From Bacteroidota bacterium (GTDB lineage: Bacteria; Bacteroidota; Bacteroidia; Chitinophagales; Chitinophagaceae): DNA of 41,469 nt. The stretch spans positions 1 to 41,469 of the forward strand of contig JANXRX010000186.1 in the NCBI GenBank assembly GCA_025352905.1, read 5' to 3'. A model generated the notes under the pieces. It saw only the letters and a list, made by a program, of their open reading frames with translations. It was not told the DNA's origin and did not search any database. The position numbers and the translations under genes were made by a program. Of the stretch, positions 33,292 through 41,032 are shown piece by piece. The stretch's first letter is position 1. The number at the start of each line of letters is the position of its first letter.

Positions 33292-34713
33292 ATGAAAGTT
33301 TGCGTTTTACAACCTGATTATTCAACAACCGCTGTCGACTATCAATACTACGATCCCCCACGCGATCTTACGCACCTGTTGCCGGGGGATGAGGTGGACC
33401 ATGTATCCCTCAATAAACTCACTACCTATAAACAACTCAAATCGCTGCAGCATAAAGGCTATGATGTGTTCGTGAATTTATGTGAAGGATACCTCGAATG
33501 GGAAGTGCCCTCAATAGATGTGATCTATACTCTGGAATTGTTGGGGCTTCCTTATACAGGCCCTTCGGCACTTTTGTATGATCCGCCTAAAGAACTGATG
33601 AAATATGTTGCGTATTGTGAAAGCGTGAGTACACCGGCTTACGTGCTGATCGAGAAAGAAGCCGATATCGCAACTGCTTTAACGCAGTTATCTTTTCCCA
33701 TTTTTATCAAACCGGCCAAGGCAGGTGATAGTTTGGGGATCGATGAACATTCCCTGGTGTTTACAAAAGAGACATTTATACAAAAGGTAAACGCCCTGAG
33801 CGAAACCTATGATGCATTACTTGCGGAAGAATATATTGCCGGGCGCGAATTTACCGTGTTGGTTGCAGCCAATGCAGATGGAAAAACAGTGCGTAGCTTT
33901 AAACCGGTAGAGTTTATTTTCCCGGAAGGCTACCAGTTCAAAACCTATTCCTTAAAAACATCGGAACTGCATCCCGATGCCAATATTCCCTGTAACGACC
34001 CGGCTATCGAAAGTTCTTTACGCCATGCGGCTGAAAAGATCTTTACCGCATTCAACGGCGTGGGTTATGCACGGCTTGATTTCAGAATGAATGAAAAAGG
34101 AGAACTCTTTTTTCTCGAGATCAATTTTACCTGCTCTGTATTCTATACAAACGGGTACGAAGGATCGGCCGACTATATTCTGCAGCAGGATGGGATCGGC
34201 CAGGCCGGTTTCCTGGAACACATGATCGCCGAAGGGATCGCGCGGCATGCGCGGGTTCAAAAAAAATATGCGGTTAAGGGAAATGCTATTGCCGGGTATG
34301 GCATATATGCCATAAAGCACATCAAAGCAAATGAGACCATTTTCCAGGGCGAAGGAAGGTCGCAACGGCTGATCACCCGGAAATATGTTGAAAATAACTG
34401 GTCAGACACCGAAAAAGAGACCTTCCGGCGATATGCCTACCCCCTCAGCAGCGAAGTTTTCCTGCTCTGGGCCAATGAACCGGCAGAATGGGCGCCCCAA
34501 AACCATAGCTGTGAGCCAAACACCGGATATAATGGATTGAATGTCATTGCATTAGAAGCGATTTCCCCGGGCACGGAACTGACACTGGACTATGCCTCTT
34601 TCCTGGATGAACATATGGAACCTTTTACATGCCGCTGCGGTTCGCCCGGTTGCAGGGGGCTGGTCACCGGTAAACCCGGCAATTCTGTTACGATAAGAGA
34701 AAACTTGGCATAA
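33292..34713 (+). CDS. ATP-grasp ligase fused to a SET domain
   Basis: A 473-residue fusion. Residues 1-320 are a second Ddl-like ATP-grasp enzyme: VNLCEGYLEWEVPSIDVIYTLELLGLPYTG, PIFIKPAKAGDSLGI (Lys140), LAEEYIAGREFTVLV, and GYARLDFRM with LFFLEINFTCS (Asp263, Glu276, Asn278). Residues 325-460 are a SET domain: AGYGIYAIKHIKANETIF, NHSCEPN (404-410), GTELTLDY (427-434) and post-SET C447-x-C449-x4-C454 followed by RGLV, strikingly like eukaryotic-type SET enzymes. The fusion implies that ligation and amine methylation act on the same substrate or pathway. It starts 4 bp after the stop of the other ligase. Confidence 0.92.
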   Translation: MKVCVLQPDYSTTAVDYQYYDPPRDLTHLLPGDEVDHVSLNKLTTYKQLKSLQHKGYDVFVNLCEGYLEWEVPSIDVIYTLELLGLPYTGPSALLYDPPKELMKYVAYCESVSTPAYVLIEKEADIATALTQLSFPIFIKPAKAGDSLGIDEHSLVFTKETFIQKVNALSETYDALLAEEYIAGREFTVLVAANADGKTVRSFKPVEFIFPEGYQFKTYSLKTSELHPDANIPCNDPAIESSLRHAAEKIFTAFNGVGYARLDFRMNEKGELFFLEINFTCSVFYTNGYEGSADYILQQDGIGQAGFLEHMIAEGIARHARVQKKYAVKGNAIAGYGIYAIKHIKANETIFQGEGRSQRLITRKYVENNWSDTEKETFRRYAYPLSSEVFLLWANEPAEWAPQNHSCEPNTGYNGLNVIALEAISPGTELTLDYASFLDEHMEPFTCRCGSPGCRGLVTGKPGNSVTIRENLA

Positions 34714-34746
34714 CTTAAACATTCCCGGTATCCGGGGGTCTAATTT

Positions 34747-34753
34747 AAGGAGG
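34747..34753 (+). promoter_or_regulatory. Strong Shine-Dalgarno sequence
   Basis: AAGGAGG stands four bases before the ATG at 34758. Clear Shine-Dalgarno sequences are otherwise rare in this window and phylum. It supports this start. Confidence 0.7.
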
Positions 34754-34757
34754 CCAT

Positions 34758-35693
34758 ATGTCGAGATTTGAGATCATACGTAAAATGATGCAGAAGCACC
34801 GCACGCAGCTGGTGATCACGTATGTCCTGTTTTCACTCGAAATGCTGGGCTCGCTGCTGCGCCCGTTTTTCCTTGGAGAAGCCATTAACGACCTGATGAA
34901 AGGGAGCTATCGCGGGCTGATCGTATTATCAGGCGTTCACTTTGCCTGGCTGGTGATCGGTACCCTTCGTCACCGGTATGATACCCGCACCTATTCCGCC
35001 ATTTATACCTCGCTGGTAACCCGGTTCCTATCCCGGCGGATAGACCAGTCGGAGGTTTCTAAATTAAGCGCTCACTCAACCCTGGCCCGCGAGTTCGTTG
35101 ACTTCCTGGAGTTCGACCTGGTGTACGTGATAGAAGCAATCTACAATTTACTCGGCTCCATTATCCTGCTATATTTTTACGACCGCTCGGTGGTTCTGTT
35201 ATGCCTGGCTATTTTACTTCCGGTAATGGGGATCAGTTATATCTATGGAAAAAGGATGAAAAAGCTGAACCGGCGAAAAAATGATGAGCTGGAGCAACAG
35301 GTGGATATTATTTCTTCAGGCGATAAGAAAGCTATTTTCAAACATTTTAATAATCTCCGTCACTGGCAGATCCGGATCAGCGATCAGGAAGCATGGAACT
35401 TCGGGATCATGGAACTGATGGTGCTGGTGATCATCGCCATTTCGCTGGTACTTACGCACCGGGTGATGGGTACCACCATTCTTGCCGGTAACCTCGTGGG
35501 TATCTATACCTATATTCTCAAATTCGTTTCGGGTCTGGATACGATCCCTTACACGGTTCAGCGGCTTTCTTCGTTGAATGATATTACGCGAAGGATAGAA
35601 TTACAGGCAGAAGATTTCCCTTCGGAAGGAACAGAAACGATCCGGCGCCAGAAAACAGTGAGGATATCAAGGATGGATAAGCCGATCATCTAA
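34758..35693 (+). CDS. ABC-exporter transmembrane domain protein without ATPase domain
   Basis: A 311-residue membrane protein matching the six-helix ABC-exporter fold: LVITYVLFSLEMLGSLLRPFFLGEAINDLM, then GVHFAWLVIGTLRHRYDTRTY, SIILLYFYDRSVVLLCLAILLPVMGISY, and GIMELMVLVIIAISLVL. The sequence stops after RRIELQAEDFPSEG, where an ATPase domain normally begins. No Walker A/signature-motif ATPase is encoded nearby. It could pair with an ATPase encoded elsewhere or serve as a non-transport membrane scaffold. It follows the fusion gene by 44 bp on the same strand and is taken as the last gene of the operon. Substrate unknown; export of the operon's product is an inference. Confidence 0.85.
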   Translation: MSRFEIIRKMMQKHRTQLVITYVLFSLEMLGSLLRPFFLGEAINDLMKGSYRGLIVLSGVHFAWLVIGTLRHRYDTRTYSAIYTSLVTRFLSRRIDQSEVSKLSAHSTLAREFVDFLEFDLVYVIEAIYNLLGSIILLYFYDRSVVLLCLAILLPVMGISYIYGKRMKKLNRRKNDELEQQVDIISSGDKKAIFKHFNNLRHWQIRISDQEAWNFGIMELMVLVIIAISLVLTHRVMGTTILAGNLVGIYTYILKFVSGLDTIPYTVQRLSSLNDITRRIELQAEDFPSEGTETIRRQKTVRISRMDKPII

Positions 35694-35699
35694 AATGAA

Positions 35700-35719
35700 A
35701 AATGTGAGTATTAATACTC
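35700..35719. promoter_or_regulatory. Perfect palindrome GAGTATTAATACTC with upstream AAATGTG
   Basis: GAGTATTAATACTC (35706-35719) is a 14-bp perfect dyad, 66 bp before the likely recQ start. Its AAATGTG-AGTATT context matches the sequence at 31542-31560 upstream of the SET operon. Confidence 0.5.
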
Positions 35720-35784
35720 TTCAATTAAAGTATAAACACCTATTTCCTCAATAGGCATTCCCTGGTTATCTTGTGCCCTCATTC

Positions 35785-37953
35785 ATGAGAACCCTTCACA
35801 CTCCCCACCAGGTATTGGCAACCGTTTTTGGCTATGCAGAATTCAGGCATAACCAGGAAGAGATCATTACGCATTTACTAAGCGGTAAAGATGCAGTTGT
35901 ATTAATGCCTACCGGCGGAGGTAAAAGTCTTTGTTACCAGGTGCCCGCCCTCTGCCTGCCCGGCGTAACGATCGTGGTGAGCCCGCTGATCGCTTTGATG
36001 AAGGACCAGGTAGACGCACTGGTATTAAGCGGTGTGCGCGCCGCTTTCTTAAACAGCACACAAAGCGGAAGCGAACAGTCCTTTATCATGCAGCAGTTGC
36101 GCAGGAATGAACTGAAGTTGTTGTATGTGGCGCCGGAAAGATTAGTGGGTGAAGACATGCAGTTCCTTCGTTTTTTACAGGAGATCCCCGTTTCGTTATT
36201 CGCGATCGACGAAGCGCATTGCATCAGCCAGTGGGGCCATGATTTCAGACCGGAGTACCGGGTATTGAGCCAGTTAAAAGAAGTATTCCCGGCTATCCCC
36301 CTTATTGCCTTAACCGCAACAGCCGATTCGCTTACCAAGAACGATATCATACAGCAATTACACCTGGCACAATATCGTGTGTTTGAAAACAGTTTCAACA
36401 GGCCCAATATTTACTATTATGTAAAACCGAAAAGGAATTACTACAACGCCCTTGCCGAATACCTCGAAGAACACAAAGACGACAGCGGCATCATCTATTG
36501 CCTCAGTCGCGCGGCTACTGAAAAATTAGCTGAGGACCTCCGCGCGGATGGTTTTGAAGCCGCAGCTTATCATGCCGGATTGGATAAAGCCGTACGCGAT
36601 GAGCGCCAGGATAAGTTTTTGAAGGATGATATCCGTATCATGGTGGCCACGATCGCCTTCGGGATGGGGATCAATAAAAGTAATGTACGTTTTGTGGTGC
36701 ACGCCGATCTGCCTAAAAATATCGAAGGCTATTACCAGGAAACGGGCCGCGCGGGCCGGGATGGATTGCATAGCGAGGCCGTATTATTTTTTGGCGCGGG
36801 CGATGTGATGAAACTGAAAGGCTTTGCACAGGTAGAAAATAACCCGGAACAAACAAAGATCCTGTTACGGAAGCTGGACCAGATGGTACAGTTCTGCGAA
36901 ACAAAAAACTGCCGCCGAAAATACCTGCTCAATTATTTTGGGGAAGATTCACCGGATTATTGCGGCAGCTGCGATACCTGTTTGAACAAACCGGAATTGC
37001 AGGACAGTACCATCATCGCGCAAAAAATATTGAGCGCAGTCTACCGCCTTAAACAGGGCTTTGGAATGCGGTATGTGGTGGATATTTTAAAAGGAAGTAA
37101 CAGCGAAAAGATCAGGGAAAACCATAAGCTATTATCTGTTTATGGTATCGGTAAAGACAAACCGAAAGAAGAGTGGCTGCATTATGCAAAGGAGTTGGTG
37201 CAATATGGCTACCTGAAACTATCTGCTACCGAATACCCCGTTCTGCAGCTTACAGAAAAAAGCGATGCGGTATTATTTAAAGAGGAAAAAGTATACCTCA
37301 CCGCACCGATACAGGTAAGTATCGCAAAAGAACCGGTTATATACCAGGAACTTTCTTATGAAAAAGAATTATTTGAGGAATTGAAAAAACTGCGTAACCG
37401 GGTGGCGCATGAAGAGAATGTTCCTGCGTACCTGATCTTTAGCGACAGCACACTGCTTGACCTGGCCACTTACCTGCCGCTATCACAGGATGATCTCTCC
37501 GGCATATCCGGATTCGGCGCATTTAAGATTGAAAAATACGGGCGTCAGTTCCTCGAACTGGTGCAGGATTATTGCGGGGAACATGCACTGGGTTCTAAGA
37601 TCGGGTTACAACAACCAAAAAAAATAAGAAGGGCGGGCCCACCAAGAGAAAGGGCAACAGATACCAAGCGGCAGAGCTATGATATGTACCGTTCCGGGAA
37701 AACGATTTACGAGATAGCCACTGAACGCCAACTCTCTTCTGCCACTATTGAAACGCACCTGAGTTATTTTGTAAGTACCGGGGAGCTGGATATTAACGGA
37801 ATCGTTCCGGCCAACAAGCAGGAATTGATACAGCAGGCGGTTACCAGGTACGGCAGGCTGAGTATAAAACTGTTGAAAGACAATCTCCCCGAAGAGATCA
37901 GTTATGGAGACATAAAAATGACCATCGCTTACCTTGCCATCAATATGCTATAA
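35785..37953 (+). CDS. recQ: ATP-dependent DNA helicase RecQ
   Basis: I favour the ATG at 35785 (a GTG at 35773 is also open), giving about 722 residues. Helicase domains: MPTGGGKSLCYQVPAL (Walker A), VSPLIALMKDQV, DEAHCISQWGHDFRPEYR (Walker B and aromatic loop), ALTATAD, then GIIYCLSRAATEKL and QETGRAGRDG (motif VI). The zinc region (CRRKYLLNYFGEDSPDYCGSCDTC), a winged helix and an HRDC-type domain (LRNRVAHEENVPAYLIFSDSTL) follow, then a C-terminal helix-turn-helix tail. RecQ unwinds 3'-overhang DNA during recombination and fork repair. It lies on the same strand as the SET operon with a 91-bp gap. Confidence 0.96.
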   Translation: MRTLHTPHQVLATVFGYAEFRHNQEEIITHLLSGKDAVVLMPTGGGKSLCYQVPALCLPGVTIVVSPLIALMKDQVDALVLSGVRAAFLNSTQSGSEQSFIMQQLRRNELKLLYVAPERLVGEDMQFLRFLQEIPVSLFAIDEAHCISQWGHDFRPEYRVLSQLKEVFPAIPLIALTATADSLTKNDIIQQLHLAQYRVFENSFNRPNIYYYVKPKRNYYNALAEYLEEHKDDSGIIYCLSRAATEKLAEDLRADGFEAAAYHAGLDKAVRDERQDKFLKDDIRIMVATIAFGMGINKSNVRFVVHADLPKNIEGYYQETGRAGRDGLHSEAVLFFGAGDVMKLKGFAQVENNPEQTKILLRKLDQMVQFCETKNCRRKYLLNYFGEDSPDYCGSCDTCLNKPELQDSTIIAQKILSAVYRLKQGFGMRYVVDILKGSNSEKIRENHKLLSVYGIGKDKPKEEWLHYAKELVQYGYLKLSATEYPVLQLTEKSDAVLFKEEKVYLTAPIQVSIAKEPVIYQELSYEKELFEELKKLRNRVAHEENVPAYLIFSDSTLLDLATYLPLSQDDLSGISGFGAFKIEKYGRQFLELVQDYCGEHALGSKIGLQQPKKIRRAGPPRERATDTKRQSYDMYRSGKTIYEIATERQLSSATIETHLSYFVSTGELDINGIVPANKQELIQQAVTRYGRLSIKLLKDNLPEEISYGDIKMTIAYLAINML

Positions 37954-37957
37954 GCAG

Positions 37958-38920
37958 TTAGTTATCGTTTACAAATGCAAGCGCCCGTAATTCAGCCCAG
38001 GAAAATTCGCTGCCGGGCAACATAAATCCGCAATGCCCGCCATGATCCGGGACTTCTAAAAATAAAGCTGCATTATTTTCCGCTTCTTCATAACAGAAAC
38101 ATTCGGGAGATAAAAACGTATCGTTCTTCGCCTGTACTACCAGCGCGGGGATGCGGATATTTTGCAGGAAGGGTTTAACGCTTGCTTTGTCATAAAAATC
38201 ATACGCATCTGTAAATCCGTGTAATGGCGCAGTGTACCTGTTGTCGAAATCAACAAAATGTTTGATCTTTTTATAGCCGGTATAACTGATCCGGCCGGGA
38301 AATTTCTTTTCCTTTACTTTTATTTTTACGCCCAGCTTTCTCAGGAACCGGTTACTGTATATTTTATTGCCGCGTTGTGATAACATCTTTACACTGCTTA
38401 ACAGATCGCAGGGAACAGAAAATGCAATCACTTTTTTTACCTGTTCAGGAACCCCGTTCTCGCCGGCAATCCGTAAACTCAAGCTGCCACCCATACTGAA
38501 TCCAATCAACACGATCTCATCGTACTGATAACGCTCAATCGCATGGTTCACTACCTGGCGCAGGTCGGTCGTATCACCATGATGGTAAAAACAGGGGAGC
38601 CGGTTGATCTCGCCGCTGCAACTTCGGCAGTTCCATCCCAAAGCATCATATCCATTCTGGGAAAACAATTTGGCCATCCCCAATACATACTGCCGCCGCG
38701 AATCTCCTTCGAGGCCATGGGTAATGATCACGAGTTTTTTATTGGCAGAAGAACTGCGCCACCAATCGAGGTCCACAAAATCGCCATCTGTTAATTCGAG
38801 GCGCTCTCTTTGCTGGTATTGAAAAGCCACTTTCCGAAACAGGCTCGGGAAAATGGTTTGTATATGCCCGTTGAACTGCCAGGAAGAAGGTTTGTATTCA
38901 GGCTTGGGTAAAACGGGCAT
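37958..38920 (-). CDS. YheT-family alpha/beta hydrolase
   Basis: About 320 residues, starting at MPVLPKPEYKPSSWQFNGHIQTIF (ATG 38920; the frame extends to a TTG at 38938). WQFNGHIQTIFPSLFR is characteristic of the YheT/UPF0017 family. ITHGLEGDSRRQYVLGMA forms the oxyanion region, LIGFSMGGSLSLRIAGE the nucleophile elbow with Ser, and DHGGHCGF the catalytic His. It is a putative esterase acting on a lipid or short ester; the physiological substrate is not known. It is convergent with recQ, with only 4 bp between the stops. Confidence 0.88.
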   Translation of the reverse strand: MPVLPKPEYKPSSWQFNGHIQTIFPSLFRKVAFQYQQRERLELTDGDFVDLDWWRSSSANKKLVIITHGLEGDSRRQYVLGMAKLFSQNGYDALGWNCRSCSGEINRLPCFYHHGDTTDLRQVVNHAIERYQYDEIVLIGFSMGGSLSLRIAGENGVPEQVKKVIAFSVPCDLLSSVKMLSQRGNKIYSNRFLRKLGVKIKVKEKKFPGRISYTGYKKIKHFVDFDNRYTAPLHGFTDAYDFYDKASVKPFLQNIRIPALVVQAKNDTFLSPECFCYEEAENNAALFLEVPDHGGHCGFMLPGSEFSWAELRALAFVNDN

Positions 38921-38974
38921 ATAAATGATTAACCACAAATGTAAACCGAAAGAGATTCCCGCGGAGTTAAAAAT

Positions 38975-39061
38975 CTCCGTGAACTCAGTGTCTCTGTGTT
39001 AAAGCTGTTACCTGAATTTAGAGGAACAGCAATTCACCACAGAGACACTGAGTTCACGGAG
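38975..39061 (-). terminator. 24-bp perfect inverted repeat, probable terminator of the MATE gene
   Basis: Arms at 38975-38998 and 39038-39061 are perfectly complementary, and the 39-nt loop contains a second stem, GCTGTT/AACAGC (39004-39009 with 39025-39030). On the minus strand the stem is followed by ATTTTT, as in an intrinsic terminator after the MATE stop codon at 39075. The arm sequence (periodic CTCTGTG/CTCCGTG) resembles a repeat that I recall from intergenic regions of many bacteria. Confidence 0.7.
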
Positions 39062-39074
39062 GTTCACACAGATG

Positions 39075-40469
39075 CTATACTTTAATTAGCTTCCATTTTC
39101 CTTTTTTGAAAAGGATCACGCTGGTTATCGTAATGCAGGTTTCTGTAATAACAATAGCTGTAAAGACACCATTGGTCCCGTAGCCCCATACTTTTGCCAG
39201 CAGGTATGCAAAGGGGATCTGGAACAACCAGAACCAGAAAAGATTGATCCAGGTAGGCGTTTTACTATCGCCTGCACCATTAAATGCATTGATCATTACC
39301 ATACCCACCCCATAAAAGACATACCCCAGGCTGATGATACGCAGGGCGCGGGAGGCCGTAGCCACTACAACAGGATCGCTGTTGATCAGGCGCACAAAAA
39401 AACCGGCCGAAGTAACGAACAGTATGGACACAAAGGCCATAAAAAAAGCATTGTATTGCGCGGTTTTCCAAACCGACTCTTCTGCGCGCGCGGGTTGTTT
39501 GGCGCCGAGGTTCTGGCCAACCAGGGTGGCTGCGGCATTGCTTAATCCCCATGCGGGCATGATAAAGAAAATCAGTAAACGGATCGCGATGGTATATCCC
39601 GCAACTGCATCACTACCAAAACTCGAAACGATTCGTGCCATTGCGATCCAGCTGGCTGATCCCACAAGAAACTGCAGGGTGCCCGTTGAGGCGATCGCCA
39701 GGATTGATTTGATTACAGCCGGGTCGGGGATAAAATGGCGGAGAAATATTTTGATGACCCCCTTGCCTTTGAATAAATGGTATAGCTGGTAACAAACGCC
39801 GATGCCCCGGCCGGTGGTGGTGGCCATTGCCGCGCCCGGTAATCCGAATTGATGGATCAGGAGCGGGCACAAAATAATATTACAGAGATTGGCCAGCCAT
39901 AAACTCCGCATGGCAATAGCCGCATCTCCTGCCCCGCGGAAAATACCATTGATCAGGAACAGCAGCATGATCACGATATTACCGGTTAACATGATGCGGG
40001 TATAGGAACTGCCGATGGCTACCACTTGTGCATCACCGCCCATCAGGGCCAGCAGATGCTGCGAAAAAAACAGGCCGGTAACGCTGATCAGAATGGCCAC
40101 TGCAAAACAAATCAACAACGCCTGCGCGCCTGCTTTGGAAGCGCCTTCCGGGTTTTTTTCGCCAACGCGACGGGCAACCATAGCAGTAGCCGCCATGCTC
40201 AGGCCGATGGCAACGGAGTAAACAATCGTGAGACAGGATTCAGTGAGGCCAACAGTGGCAGTAGCAGCAGCGCCGAGCTTGCCAACAAAGAAAATATCTA
40301 CAACGGCAAATACAGATTCCATGCACATCTCAAGGATCATGGGTACGGCCAGCAAAAAAATGGCTTTACGGATGCTGCCGGTAGTAAAATCGATATGCCC
40401 GCTGTTCAGGGACTCCTTGAAATAAGCGAATATATTTTTAGAATGTTTTGGGTTCGTGTGTGTAGTCAT
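39075..40469 (-). CDS. MATE family efflux transporter
   Basis: About 464 residues from MTTHTNPKHSKNIF (ATG 40469; the frame reaches 40511). It has twelve hydrophobic helices in two similar halves. VPMILEMCMESVFAVVDIFFVGKLGAAATATVGLTE is the first-half signature, and AAATLVGQNLGAKQPARAEESVW is the second-half counterpart. The family exports drugs and organic cations using Na+ or H+ gradients. The first half also has the short MGGDAQVVAIGSSYTRIML segment. The exported compound is unknown. A strong hairpin follows its stop codon. Confidence 0.94.
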   Translation of the reverse strand: MTTHTNPKHSKNIFAYFKESLNSGHIDFTTGSIRKAIFLLAVPMILEMCMESVFAVVDIFFVGKLGAAATATVGLTESCLTIVYSVAIGLSMAATAMVARRVGEKNPEGASKAGAQALLICFAVAILISVTGLFFSQHLLALMGGDAQVVAIGSSYTRIMLTGNIVIMLLFLINGIFRGAGDAAIAMRSLWLANLCNIILCPLLIHQFGLPGAAMATTTGRGIGVCYQLYHLFKGKGVIKIFLRHFIPDPAVIKSILAIASTGTLQFLVGSASWIAMARIVSSFGSDAVAGYTIAIRLLIFFIMPAWGLSNAAATLVGQNLGAKQPARAEESVWKTAQYNAFFMAFVSILFVTSAGFFVRLINSDPVVVATASRALRIISLGYVFYGVGMVMINAFNGAGDSKTPTWINLFWFWLFQIPFAYLLAKVWGYGTNGVFTAIVITETCITITSVILFKKGKWKLIKV

Positions 40470-40649
40470 TACAATAAAATTAATTACATGATTAAATGTA
40501 CGGGAATACAATAGCTGTTGCTATTAAGAAAGTGTGCGGGGTTATATGAGCCGGATCCGGTAAACGAGAATCTAAGCTCTGTTTAGTTATTCATGGCCTT
40601 GGGTTGATAAACAACAGGTAGTTGCTGAACGAAAATAATATAAAAAATA

Positions 40650-40940
40650 TTATAAAACGAGCAAACTGTTGGTGCCGCCAAAAATATTCGGCACTTCACC
40701 ATCGGCAGCGGGATCATTGACCCATTCGGTTGAATTCACACGGTATTTGAATTCATGGCGGGAATTTTTTGGTAATGATACATCAGAGCTAACACTTCCG
40801 TCTTTTTTTTGGGTCATAACAACACCAATATCCCAATCCCCATTCAACCCGAGGATCTCGATGATCTCTGCGTGTTCAACAGTAATAGAAAATTTTACCT
40901 TGCAATAATCCTTTGTTTTGAAGTAGGTTTTCTGTATCAT
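40650..40940 (-). CDS. CBM48/isoamylase-N-like small protein
   Basis: A 96-residue protein consisting of one early-set beta-sandwich: YCKVKFSITVEHAEIIEILGLNGDWDIGVVM and SRHEFKYRVNSTEWVNDPAADGEVPN match the glycogen-binding (CBM48/AMPK-beta-like) family. The conserved Trp residues and the E-F-K-Y-R-V strand are present. Alone, such domains bind alpha-glucans or act as protein modules; no enzyme domain is attached. It may be involved in glycogen metabolism, but no partner gene is next to it. Confidence 0.85.
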   Translation of the reverse strand: MIQKTYFKTKDYCKVKFSITVEHAEIIEILGLNGDWDIGVVMTQKKDGSVSSDVSLPKNSRHEFKYRVNSTEWVNDPAADGEVPNIFGGTNSLLVL

Positions 40941-41032
40941 TTTTCAGAATTGATATTACCCTTAATACTTTTTTAAGGAAAAAGTAACCCTTGCCTCTGT
41001 CGGATCAAACACGTTAGAAAAGAAGAATAGGC

